DNA from: Nitrospirota bacterium
GTDB lineage: Bacteria; Nitrospirota; JACRHJ01
Length of the DNA stretch: 64,000 nt
Assembly: GCA_021784575.1 (NCBI GenBank)
Contig: JAJYHX010000006.1
Location: 38,487 to 102,486 of the forward strand
Direction of reading: 5' to 3'
Position numbers and translations under genes: made by a program
Shown: one piece after another, positions 40,153 to 48,125 of the stretch
Layout: the number at the start of each line of letters is the position of its first letter
Position numbering within the stretch: the first letter of the stretch is position 1
The notes under the pieces: generated by a model
The model's database searches: none
What the model was told of the DNA's origin: nothing
The model's input: the letters and a program-made list of their open reading frames with translations, nothing else

Positions 40153-40236
40153 GTCATTCCCGCGAACGCGGGAATCCAGCGACTTTTGGTTTAATTATGA
40201 TAAAGTCACCGGGCCCCCGTTTTCATGGGGGGTGAC
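40153..40236. repeat. GTCATTCCCGCGAACGCGGGAAT composite repeat, copy 3
   Basis: Located in the gatC-panD spacer. The linker between the two hairpins has grown (TTTTGGTTTAATTATGATAA) compared with copies 1 and 2. Confidence 0.75.
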
Positions 40237-40244
40237 GAAGTTTT

Positions 40245-40532
40245 CTATTCTATAATCTTCGGCACCCTGTATAGATCCCCCGCGCGGTCCGGCGCGTTTG
40301 AGAGCGCTTCGCCCGGCGGGAGCGACTGGCCGACTTCGTCCTTCCTCATTACATTCTTTATCGGCAGGACGTGCGATGTCGGCTCTATTCCTGTCGTATC
40401 CAGTTCGTTCAACTTGTCCACGTAAGATAGTATGGAGTCGAGCTGCCGGGTGAAGATTTCCTTCTCCTCGCCTGAAAACGACAGCCGCGAGAGGTTGGCG
40501 ACATGTTCCACTTCGTTTACGGTTAGTTTCAT
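40245..40532 (-). CDS. gatC: Asp/Glu-tRNA amidotransferase subunit C
   Basis: 95 aa. The typical N-terminus V-N-E-V-E-H-V-A-N-L-S-R-L, the middle I-L-S-Y-V-D-K-L-N-E-L-D-T, and the C-terminal R-x-D-E-V ... A-P-D-R mark it as GatC, which stabilises the GatA-GatB complex. GGGGAG precedes the ATG. It is the first gene of the gatC-panD-gatA-gatB cluster. Confidence 0.95.
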   Translation of the reverse strand: MKLTVNEVEHVANLSRLSFSGEEKEIFTRQLDSILSYVDKLNELDTTGIEPTSHVLPIKNVMRKDEVGQSLPPGEALSNAPDRAGDLYRVPKIIE

Positions 40533-40595
40533 GATTATCTCCCCTCTCCCCGGCCCTCTCCCTCAGGAGGGGCGATGGAGCACGTGTAAATATAA

Positions 40596-40624
40596 AAAAT
40601 ATCATACTATACGCGGAGTTTCAA
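40596..40624 (-). promoter_or_regulatory. gatC promoter
   Basis: On the minus strand TTGAAA (40624-40619), 17 bp, TATTTT (40601-40596). The leader to the gatC ATG is about 57 bases. Confidence 0.5.
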
Positions 40625-40732
40625 GGCATAATTATGATATAATCTTTAAAATGCCGGGGACGTCGGGGGACAGGGAACGGCAGGGTTGTCCGCCGAACAC
40701 CGGCTGTTGCTCCCCGACCCCTGTTTTTGGTC

Positions 40733-40761
40733 TTGAAACCGGCGGTTTTTATAGATAAAAT
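40733..40761 (+). promoter_or_regulatory. trxB promoter
   Basis: TTGAAA (40733-40738), 17 bp, TAAAAT (40756-40761), then GGGAGGAAG and the ATG at 40792. Confidence 0.6.
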
Positions 40762-40791
40762 GCTCCCTAAAAAACAGGGAGGAAGAGCCAT

Positions 40792-41697
40792 ATGTACGAT
40801 TTGATAATAATAGGCGGAGGGCCGGGAGGACTTACTGCCGGAATCTACGCGCAAAGGGCGAACCTGAAGACCGTGCTCATAGAGAAGATGGGTATCGGCG
40901 GGCAGATATGCATGTCCGACGTCATCGAGAACTACCCAGGCTTCAAGAGCATAAACGGCATCGAGCTTATGAAGCTCTTCGAGGATCAGGCGAGAGGCCT
41001 GGGGCTGGAGATAAAATTCGCCGAGGTGGCGCGGGTCCTCGACAGGGGGACGCACAGGGAAGTCGTAACCTCCGACGGCGTCCTGTCCGCGAAGGCCGTG
41101 ATTGTCTCCACGGGCGCAGGGCCCAAACGTCTGGGGGTGCCCGGAGAGGCGGAGTATATCGGGCGGGGAGTGTCGTTCTGCGCGACATGCGACGGGTTTT
41201 TCTTCAAGGGGCGCGAGGTCGCGGTTATTGGCGGCGGAGACGCCGCGTTGAAGGAAGGGCTGTTCCTCTCCAGGATTGTGAAAAAGGCTCATCTTGTGCA
41301 CCGCCGGGACACCTTCAGGGCGGAGAAGATTACGCAGGACAGGGCGTTTTCCCAGCCTAACATGGAACTGCACTTAAACAGGGTCGTGGAGGAAATAAAA
41401 GGGGACGCCATGGGAGTCCGGGGCGTCGTGCTTAAAGATTCGGTTACGGGCGAAAAGGAAGAGCTGAAAGTGGACGGCGTTTTCGTATTCGTCGGCATCA
41501 GTCCGAACACGGCCTTTGTGGACGTGAAGAAGGACGATTACGGTTTCATCGTTACAGACAGGCTCCTTATGACCTCGGCGCCGGGGATATTCGCCGTGGG
41601 AGACTGCCGTGAGACGCCACTCAGGCAGGTGGCGACTGCGGTGGGCGACGGCGCGCTTGCGGCGTTCGAGGCGCACAGGTTTGTGGAGTCGGCATAG
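40792..41697 (+). CDS. trxB: Thioredoxin reductase
   Basis: 301 aa. FAD loop G-G-G-P-G-G (8-13), redox pair C-A-T-C in F-C-A-T-C-D-G, NADPH loop G-G-G-D-A-A followed by the H-R-R-D-T-F-R motif that prefers NADPH, and the C-terminal G-D-C-R. It reduces thioredoxins such as the redoxin at 667 or the thioredoxin-like protein at 61362; that pairing is an inference. The ribosome binding site is GGGAGGAAG. Confidence 0.95.
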   Translation: MYDLIIIGGGPGGLTAGIYAQRANLKTVLIEKMGIGGQICMSDVIENYPGFKSINGIELMKLFEDQARGLGLEIKFAEVARVLDRGTHREVVTSDGVLSAKAVIVSTGAGPKRLGVPGEAEYIGRGVSFCATCDGFFFKGREVAVIGGGDAALKEGLFLSRIVKKAHLVHRRDTFRAEKITQDRAFSQPNMELHLNRVVEEIKGDAMGVRGVVLKDSVTGEKEELKVDGVFVFVGISPNTAFVDVKKDDYGFIVTDRLLMTSAPGIFAVGDCRETPLRQVATAVGDGALAAFEAHRFVESA

Positions 41698-41713
41698 TCC
41701 TCGCCAGGCGCGG

Positions 41714-41746
41714 AGCCTGTCCCGGTAAGCATAAAGCCGGGGCGCC
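41714..41746. repeat. GGAGCCTG...CATAAAGCCGGGGCG repeat
   Basis: CGGAGCCTGTCCCGGTAAGC and ATAAAGCCGGGGCG; a second copy lies at 46602-46635 between the two M16 genes. Both contain CCCGG...CCGGG arms. Confidence 0.65.
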
Positions 41747-41787
41747 ACCCTCCCACATCGGAGGGCGAGGGGAAAAGGAAATGAACT

Positions 41788-42414
41788 TTGCGCAAAATAT
41801 TCGATATATCGATGGGCATAAAGAACGGGATGCTGATTTATCCCGGAGACCCCGGCGTCGAGATTACGCGCGAGAAGACAATAGGGGCCGGTTCATCCGC
41901 AAACGTCTCCGGATACTGCATGGGCTCGCATACCGGGACTCACATCGACCCGCCGTTCCACTTCTTCCCCGACGGCAAGACGGCTGACCTTTTGCCGCTC
42001 GACGCCCTTATCGGCCCCGCAAGGGTAATCGAGGCGCCGGGCGCCGAAATAGACGGAAATTTCCTTGCGGGCGCGCTGACCGGCGGGGCGGTTCGCGTGC
42101 TTTTTAAGACCGGGAACTCAAGGTTCTGCGAAGCGCCTGATTTTCACAAGGATTTCGCACACCTGACACCGGACGGGGCGGAATACCTTGCAAGGCTTGG
42201 CGTAAGGCTGGTCGGCATAGATTATCTCTCCATAGAGAAATTCCACAGCGCTGACCACGCGGTGCACAGGCTTTTCCTGGGCAATGGCGTAGTTGTGGTC
42301 GAAGGGCTGAATCTCTCGGATGTCGAGCCGGGGGACTATACCCTCGCATGTCTTCCGCTCAAGGTTATCGGCGGAGACGGGGCGCCCGCGCGGGCTGTTC
42401 TGATAAAGGAGTAG
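41788..42414 (+). CDS. Cyclase-family hydrolase (KynB-like)
   Basis: 208 aa with a TTG start at 41788, seven bases after AAGGAA. The metal motif G-S-H-T-G-T-H-I-D-P-P-F-H-F is the HxGTHxDxPxH signature of kynurenine formamidase and related hydrolases, and H-x-x-D-H-A-V-H-R supplies further ligands. No other tryptophan-degradation gene is close, so the substrate is uncertain. The gene ends four bases before mlaE. Confidence 0.88.
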   Translation: MRKIFDISMGIKNGMLIYPGDPGVEITREKTIGAGSSANVSGYCMGSHTGTHIDPPFHFFPDGKTADLLPLDALIGPARVIEAPGAEIDGNFLAGALTGGAVRVLFKTGNSRFCEAPDFHKDFAHLTPDGAEYLARLGVRLVGIDYLSIEKFHSADHAVHRLFLGNGVVVVEGLNLSDVEPGDYTLACLPLKVIGGDGAPARAVLIKE

Positions 42415-42418
42415 TTTT

Positions 42419-43219
42419 ATGCCGCTTCCTTTCGACCTGCCCGAGAATCCCGCCGATTTCATAGAAGGCCGGGCGAAGAACGCGGTGTTCAGGGTGCAGG
42501 ACTTTTGTGGCCTTTCGTTTAAGGCTGTGTCTGGTATTTTCAAAAGGCCGCGCTACATTGGCGAGATACTCTTCCAGATGGACGAGATAGGCGTCGGCTC
42601 CATTCCCATTATTCTCCTGACAGGGCTTTTTACGGGGATGGTGCTCTCTCTACAGAGCGCGATTCAACTCTCGATATTCGGCGCGACGATATACATAGGC
42701 AAACTCGTGGCGCTCTCCATGGTTCGGGAGCTCGGGCCGGTGCTTTCCTCGCTGATGGTCGCGGGGAGGGTGGGGTCGGGCATAGCGGCGGAGATAGGCT
42801 CGATGGTGGATACCGAGCAGATAGACGCGATGCGCGTCGAAGGCTCCGACCCCGTAAAGAAGCTTGTCGTGCCGAGGCTTGTCGCGTGTATGCTGATGCT
42901 CCCGCTCCTGACGGTAATCTCGGACTCCATAGGCATGGCGGGAGGTTTTTTTATAGCCGTAAGCCAGTTCAATATCGACCCGATGTTCTACTGGCGGTCG
43001 TCTTTCGACATACTGTCCCTGCACGACATAATGCTGGGTCTTTTAAAGCCGGTTTTCTTCGGTTTCATAATAGCGATGACAGGGAGCTACCAGGGCCTCC
43101 GTACGCACGGCGGCACGATGGGCGTCGGCAGGAGCACCACCCAGAGCGTGGTATACTCCTCCATCTCGATACTGGTCGTAGACTTCTTCCTGACGAAGGT
43201 ATTTGTGTATCTGTTTTAA
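42419..43219 (+). CDS. mlaE: MlaE-type phospholipid ABC transporter permease
   Basis: 266 aa, five to six membrane helices. MlaE marks: F-T-G-M-V-L-S-L-Q-S, R-E-L-G-P-V-L-S-S-L-M-V-A-G-R-V-G-S-G-I-A-A-E-I-G-S-M and D-A-M-R-V-E. It is the inner-membrane channel of a system that moves phospholipids between the inner and outer membranes. mlaF and mlaD follow in order. MlaB and MlaC are not visible. Confidence 0.95.
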   Translation: MPLPFDLPENPADFIEGRAKNAVFRVQDFCGLSFKAVSGIFKRPRYIGEILFQMDEIGVGSIPIILLTGLFTGMVLSLQSAIQLSIFGATIYIGKLVALSMVRELGPVLSSLMVAGRVGSGIAAEIGSMVDTEQIDAMRVEGSDPVKKLVVPRLVACMLMLPLLTVISDSIGMAGGFFIAVSQFNIDPMFYWRSSFDILSLHDIMLGLLKPVFFGFIIAMTGSYQGLRTHGGTMGVGRSTTQSVVYSSISILVVDFFLTKVFVYLF

Positions 43220-43220
43220 G

Positions 43221-43274
43221 CAACGCCCCATCCTGTCCCCTTCTTAAGATAATAGGGGGATGGGGGAGTTATGA
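43221..43274. repeat. CCCCTCTTAAG-type palindrome overlapping the mlaF start
   Basis: CAACGCCCCATCCTGTCCCC, then TTCTTAAGATAATAGGGGGA, then TGGGGGAGTTATGA. The last part matches the conserved right end of the other copies (GGGGGCGTTATGAC at 5525-5538), so both the GGGGGAG ribosome binding site and the ATG at 43271 come from the repeat. Confidence 0.8.
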
Positions 43275-44056
43275 AAATTATGATACGTCTTGAGAACATA
43301 AACCTTGCCCTTGGCGGCGCCGAGATACTTAAGAACGTGAGTTTTCACATACGTCGCGGGGAGACGGGAGTTGTCCTGGGCGCCTCCGGCTCGGGGAAGA
43401 CGACTGCGCTGAGGCTCATACTCGGCCTCCTGAAGCCGGATTCCGGGCGCGTATTCGTGGACGGCGAAGACATTACGGATTTCTCCGAGGAAGATCTGCT
43501 GCGGGTGCGCGCGAAGATGGGCATGGTCTTCCAGGCGGGGGCGCTTTTCGACTCCATGACAGTCGGCGAGAACGTGGCGTACAGGCTTATGGAAAAAGGC
43601 GGTTTTCGGATGGAAGAGATTGAGGAAAAAGTCCGGGGAAGCCTGAGGTTCGTGGGACTGGAGGACTCTATCGACCAGATGCCCGCGGAGCTCTCGGGCG
43701 GGATGAAAAAGCGCGTCGCCATCGCCCGCGGCATTGCCGCATCTCCGGCCATAATGCTATACGACGAGCCGACGGCGGGGCTGGACCCGCTTAATTCCCA
43801 TAATATCTCGAACCTTATAACGCGGCTGAAAGAAGAACAGGGCGTCACGTCCGTCGTGGTTACGCACGACATCCCGCTCGCGTTCGATGTTGCGGACTAC
43901 ACGGCCTTCCTGCACGAGGGCGAAGTTTGCTACGTCGGCGGGGCGGATGGGCTCTTGGCGTCCGGCGACGGCTGCGTCAGGGAGTTCATTAACCATTCAG
44001 GACGCGCGGACGCCGGCGGTCCGCGCGCGGGTTTTATAAACGGAGGCGCAGGATGA
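43271..44056 (+). CDS. mlaF: MlaF-type ABC transporter ATPase
   Basis: 261 aa (258 if the ATG at 43280 is used). Walker A G-A-S-G-S-G-K-T-T, signature L-S-G-G-M-K-K-R, Walker B I-M-L-Y-D-E-P-T-A and the switch H in V-T-H-D are complete. It powers lipid transfer through MlaE. The first ATG lies within the dispersed repeat, so the true start could be the second ATG in front of I-R-L-E-N-I-N-L-A. It overlaps mlaD by four bases. Confidence 0.95.
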   Translation: MKIMIRLENINLALGGAEILKNVSFHIRRGETGVVLGASGSGKTTALRLILGLLKPDSGRVFVDGEDITDFSEEDLLRVRAKMGMVFQAGALFDSMTVGENVAYRLMEKGGFRMEEIEEKVRGSLRFVGLEDSIDQMPAELSGGMKKRVAIARGIAASPAIMLYDEPTAGLDPLNSHNISNLITRLKEEQGVTSVVVTHDIPLAFDVADYTAFLHEGEVCYVGGADGLLASGDGCVREFINHSGRADAGGPRAGFINGGAG

Positions 44057-45129
44057 AAAGCACCAGGAGCATGCCCTGGTCTGAGCTGAAGACCGGGATA
44101 ATCATAATAACGGCGTTTATACTCCTCGCAATCGGGATACTCCAGGTGGGCGGCAGGACGTCGTTCTTCACGAAGCACTATACGCTCTATGTGCGGATGG
44201 ACAACTCGTACGGGCTTAAGATAGGGAGCATCGTCAGGCTTGCGGGCATAGAGGTGGGGAATGTGCAGGACATCGTTCTGCCGGCAAACCCGAGCGACAG
44301 GGAACTGGTCGTAAAGCTCAGCATACAGAAGAAATACATGGACAGGATACGGCAGGACTCCTTCATTACGATACGGACGATAGGCCTTTTGGGCGACAAA
44401 TACATGGACATATCCATCGGCAGCCCGAAGTATGCCGTCCTGCAGCCCGGCTCCGTGCTGAGGAACGTCCAGCAGACCCAGCTTTCTTCCGTGATGGCCG
44501 GCGCGTCATCCGGGCTTGAGAGCATAAACGCCGTGCTTGGCCAGTTGAGGCAGATGCTGGGCGAGGTGAATAACGGCAAGGGCACGTTCGGGCTTATGCT
44601 GAAAGACCCAAGGCTCTACGAGCGGCTGGCGGCGGCCTCGGAGAGCCTCCGGAACCTTACGCAGAACGCCGGGAAAGGCAAAGGGAGCCTGGGCCGGCTC
44701 GTTAGCAACCCGACGCTCTACAATAATCTTGTCGATGTGTCGGCAAAGACGAAGGAACTGGTGGACAATCTCGATACCGGGAGTCTTGCGAGGCTCTCTG
44801 AGGATAAATCATTCTACAGGAACCTGCGCGATGTATCTTTAAACCTGAAGGACGTCTCGGAAGAAGCCAGGGCGCTCGTGAATAACCTGAACACCGGCAG
44901 CATCTCCCGCATTTCCTCTGACAAAAGGCTTTACGACCGCGTGGAGCGGGTCTCGGAGAGGCTCGATTCCATAATAGCGAAGGTGCAGAGCGGCCAGGGA
45001 AGCGCGGGGAAAATACTTACCGACGACAGGCTCTATAATAACGCGAACAAGTTCTTCAGCGACGCCGACGCGCTCGTGCTGGACTTCAAGAAGCACCCGC
45101 AGAAATATATAAAGCTGTCGATATTTTAG
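44053..45129 (+). CDS. mlaD: MlaD-type MCE-domain protein
   Basis: 358 aa. One N-terminal membrane helix (about 12-32), one MCE domain (35-125: L-Y-V-R-M-D-N-S-Y-G-L-K-I-G-S and V-R-L-A-G-I-E-V-G), then a long helical region with repeated L-Y-x-x-L/V...L-x-x-L units. It forms the hexameric periplasmic ring that carries lipids from MlaE. The helical part is longer than E. coli MlaD (183 aa), resembling PqiB/MCE proteins with a tunnel extension. It ends one base before the convergent M16 gene. Confidence 0.93.
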   Translation: MKSTRSMPWSELKTGIIIITAFILLAIGILQVGGRTSFFTKHYTLYVRMDNSYGLKIGSIVRLAGIEVGNVQDIVLPANPSDRELVVKLSIQKKYMDRIRQDSFITIRTIGLLGDKYMDISIGSPKYAVLQPGSVLRNVQQTQLSSVMAGASSGLESINAVLGQLRQMLGEVNNGKGTFGLMLKDPRLYERLAAASESLRNLTQNAGKGKGSLGRLVSNPTLYNNLVDVSAKTKELVDNLDTGSLARLSEDKSFYRNLRDVSLNLKDVSEEARALVNNLNTGSISRISSDKRLYDRVERVSERLDSIIAKVQSGQGSAGKILTDDRLYNNANKFFSDADALVLDFKKHPQKYIKLSIF

Positions 45130-45130
45130 A

Positions 45131-46567
45131 TCACTTCAGCCCCGCCGCCTTCAGGTTCCCGACGACGACAATGTCCATTTTCCCGGGGTGCAGGTATTTT
45201 TTGGCGACATCCAGGACGTCTTTTTTCGTGACATTGTGTATCCCGTTGTAATACACCTCGAAGTAGTTAAGCCCGAGCCTGTAGAACTCCACCTGCGCGA
45301 GGAGGTCGGCCATCTTCGAGTCCGTGTCCATCCTGCGGGCGAAACTGCCGTAGATAAAGTCCTTCGCGTCGGAGATCTCTTTGTCCGTCACAGGCGCGGT
45401 CTTCATGTTCTTTATTATCTTCAGCGTCTCTTCCATGGCCTTTTTGGCCGTGTCGTTTTTGGTCTGCATCCCGACGGTATACGCGCCGGAATATTTGTGC
45501 GCGTCGAAGTAGCTGTAGGCGTCGTAGGCAAGGCCCATGTTGTCCCTTATCGTATTTAATATCCTGGACACAAACCCCCCTCCGCCAAGGATGTAGTTCA
45601 TCACGTAGAGCTTGTAGTAGTCCGGGTTGTCGCGCGCGACGCCCACGTGGCCCATCAGTATGGTTGCCTGCGTAACGTCCCTGTTGATGTATTTTCGCCT
45701 CAGGGCCATCTTCGGCGGGGCCGGGATACTCGGTTTCGGCGCCTTTTTCCGTTTCCAGGACGCCATATATTTGGCGACAAGGCCCTTCGCCTCCGCCGGA
45801 GAGATGTCTCCCACGACCGCCATTATGCAGTTGTTCGGGACGTAGAATTCTTTGTGGAACGAGACGATGTCGTCCCTTGTGATGGCGTCGAGCGAGGCGG
45901 CTGTGCCTTCGACAGGGCGGCCATACGGGCTCTTGCCGCCGAAGACCATCTTCTGATACGCCTTCTGCGCCACGTAGCTAGGGCTCTGTTCCTCGCGCAG
46001 TATCCCGGCCTTGACGTCCTTCTTCATCCGGTTTATCTCCGATTGGGCGAATGTGGGCTTTATAAGCACCTTCGAGAAGAGCGAGAAGCCGGCGCCCAGG
46101 TCTTTTTTAAGGACTGTAAGGTGCGCGACGGCATAATCCGCGCTCCCGCCGACGCCGAGGGACGCGCCCATGAAGTCGATTTTCCCGGAGATGTCCATCG
46201 CGCTCATGCCTGCCGCGCCCTTTGTAAGAAGGGCCGCGGTAAGGTGCGCAAGGCCGGCCTTTTTGTACGGCTCATCCACGGCCCCGGCCCTGATTATCAT
46301 GCTTATCGTAACCATCGGGAGAGAGCGCTCTTCCTTAACAAGGAGTATCATGCCGTCGGGCAGGACGTATCTCTTCCCGATTGGTCCCTTGAAACGCGAG
46401 ATATTGAACTTCGGCTTCGGGAGCGCGGCCTCGGCGGATGCCGGTTGAGCGGCGGCCGCCGGTCGACCGGCATCAGGCTTTCCCGATGTCTTTGCCTGGG
46501 CGAAGGCGGGGAGCGATACGAGCGTGATGAATACTATCAGAACAAATTGAGCAAGATATTTTCGCAT
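45131..46567 (-). CDS. M16-family peptidase-like protein, apparently inactive
   Basis: 478 aa with a signal peptide (ending P-A-F-A-Q-A) and a Pro/Ala-rich stretch (including D-A-G-R-P-A from the palindrome at 46458-46474). The M16 fold is clear, but the zinc motif HxxEH is replaced by A-H-L-T-A-A-L-L, so the metal site is lost. Such subunits pair with an active M16 partner; the active gene lies directly upstream at 46720. A periplasmic location is likely. Confidence 0.88.
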   Translation of the reverse strand: MRKYLAQFVLIVFITLVSLPAFAQAKTSGKPDAGRPAAAAQPASAEAALPKPKFNISRFKGPIGKRYVLPDGMILLVKEERSLPMVTISMIIRAGAVDEPYKKAGLAHLTAALLTKGAAGMSAMDISGKIDFMGASLGVGGSADYAVAHLTVLKKDLGAGFSLFSKVLIKPTFAQSEINRMKKDVKAGILREEQSPSYVAQKAYQKMVFGGKSPYGRPVEGTAASLDAITRDDIVSFHKEFYVPNNCIMAVVGDISPAEAKGLVAKYMASWKRKKAPKPSIPAPPKMALRRKYINRDVTQATILMGHVGVARDNPDYYKLYVMNYILGGGGFVSRILNTIRDNMGLAYDAYSYFDAHKYSGAYTVGMQTKNDTAKKAMEETLKIIKNMKTAPVTDKEISDAKDFIYGSFARRMDTDSKMADLLAQVEFYRLGLNYFEVYYNGIHNVTKKDVLDVAKKYLHPGKMDIVVVGNLKAAGLK

Positions 46568-46587
46568 GATACCCTCTCTTGATAAGT

Positions 46588-46700
46588 CACTGGATTCCCG
46601 TTGGAGCCTGCCCCGGCGCGCATAAAGCCGGGGCGGGAATGACGATTCCCCTGTCCCCGGATTCCCGTCCCGCTAAAGCGGAATCCACGGCGGGAATGGC
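46588..46700. repeat. Mixed repeat block between the M16 genes
   Basis: It holds a degenerate GGATTCCCG...CGGGAATGAC unit, a copy of the GGAGCCTG...CCGGGGCG repeat (46602-46635) and GATTCCCGTCCCGCTAAAGC-type pieces. Confidence 0.6.
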
Positions 46701-46719
46701 AATCCTGATATTCCCTCCA

Positions 46720-48087
46720 TCAGCGTATCGGCCCGCCCGCGGGAGCGGGGGCAATTTTATGGGTCAGCGGGAGCGGAATCAATATGCCGACGGTGCTGTT
46801 GTCCGCAGTCAGATATTTTTTCGCCACCCGCTGGACGTCCTGCGGCGTCACCTTTTTTATATTGTCGAGATAAGTATTGAGTAGCTTCCAGGAGGCGACG
46901 GAATCGTATATTCCAAGCATCATGGCCCGGTAGAAGTTTGAGTCCTGATCCATTATGAAACCGGCTTCTATCTGGTTTTTCGCTTTTTGCAGTTCATGCG
47001 CGGATACGGGCGTTGTCTGTATCTTCTTTATCTCGTCATATACCGCTTTCTCGGCCTCCTTGGCCGTCTTGCCGGGCATTACGCCGACGCCGAAGGAAAA
47101 CGTGTTGGGGTCCTTTGAAACGCCTTCGTAGTCGGCGTAGGCATACTGGGCAATCTGCTTTTTATAAACAAGGTCTTTATAAAGCCGCGAGCTGTTGCCG
47201 CCGGAAAATATCGTCTCGAGGACATCGAGGGCGTAGTAGTCCTTGCTCTTCCAGTTGGGCGTATGGTAGATAATGTCAATCGTGGGAAGCTCCGCCTGTT
47301 TCTTGAGGTATACGCGCCTCTCGCCCTGCTGGGGCGGCTCTGAAACCACGACCTTCGGCGGATTTGGCCCCCTGGGTATAGGGCCGAACCACTTCTTAAT
47401 CTCCTTAATGGTCTTCGCGGCGTCTATGTCGCCCACGATGACTATCGTCGCGTTGTTCGGCATGTAGTAATGCTTGTAATGCCGCCTTACGTCATGGATG
47501 GTATAGTGTTTGATATTGTCCATCCAGCCTATTATCGGCCAGTGGTACGGGGCCAGGACAAACGCCGCAGCCTCCGCCTGCTCGCCGAGCGCGGCCTCCG
47601 GGTTGTCGTCGGTGCGCATCCGGCGCTCCTCCTCGACAACCTTCCTCTCTTTCTGGAAGGCGGAGTTCTTCAGCAGAAGCCCGTTCATCCTGTCGGATTC
47701 GAGGTCGAGGGACAGCCAGATGTAATCCGAGGCGAAGGTCTCGAAAAACGCGGTGTAGTCCTGGCTGGTGAAGGCGTTGTCGCTCCCGCCGTAACGCTGG
47801 ACTATCTGCGAGAACTCCTTCGGCCCGAAGCGCTTCGAGCCACGGAACATCATGTGCTCCAGCATGTGCGATATGCCGGCCTTGTCATACCGCTCATAGC
47901 GTGAACCGACCTTGTACCATATCTGGAACACGGCGTCGGGCGCCTTGTGCTCTTCGAGGAGCAGCACCTTGAGCCCGTTCTTTAGGGTATATTCCTTTAC
48001 ATTCTCGAACCCGCTTCTCGCAAACGCCGGAAGAGAAGAGCAGATGATAAGGATTGTTAAAATAAACTGGACGAGATATTTCTTCAT
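46720..48087 (-). CDS. M16-family zinc peptidase
   Basis: 455 aa. A signal peptide (ending P-A-F-A-R) is followed by two M16 halves. The inverted zinc motif is intact: H-M-L-E-H in A-G-I-S-H-M-L-E-H-M-M-F-R-G, with the third ligand glutamate in V-V-E-E-E-R-R-M-R. Family members (pitrilysin/PqqL-like) degrade peptides in the periplasm. It is paired with the inactive homologue downstream, which suggests a heterodimer. GGGGGG precedes its ATG. Confidence 0.93.
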   Translation of the reverse strand: MKKYLVQFILTILIICSSLPAFARSGFENVKEYTLKNGLKVLLLEEHKAPDAVFQIWYKVGSRYERYDKAGISHMLEHMMFRGSKRFGPKEFSQIVQRYGGSDNAFTSQDYTAFFETFASDYIWLSLDLESDRMNGLLLKNSAFQKERKVVEEERRMRTDDNPEAALGEQAEAAAFVLAPYHWPIIGWMDNIKHYTIHDVRRHYKHYYMPNNATIVIVGDIDAAKTIKEIKKWFGPIPRGPNPPKVVVSEPPQQGERRVYLKKQAELPTIDIIYHTPNWKSKDYYALDVLETIFSGGNSSRLYKDLVYKKQIAQYAYADYEGVSKDPNTFSFGVGVMPGKTAKEAEKAVYDEIKKIQTTPVSAHELQKAKNQIEAGFIMDQDSNFYRAMMLGIYDSVASWKLLNTYLDNIKKVTPQDVQRVAKKYLTADNSTVGILIPLPLTHKIAPAPAGGPIR

Positions 48088-48125
48088 GCAGGCCCCCCTT
48101 CGGATTTTAAATGCCGAATCGTTTT

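Noticed and set aside
41781..41987. 68-aa frame starting with ATG before the cyclase-family gene
   Set aside because: The ATG is in another frame. The TTG at 41788 gives the protein with the HxGTHxDxPxH motif and has better ribosome binding site spacing.
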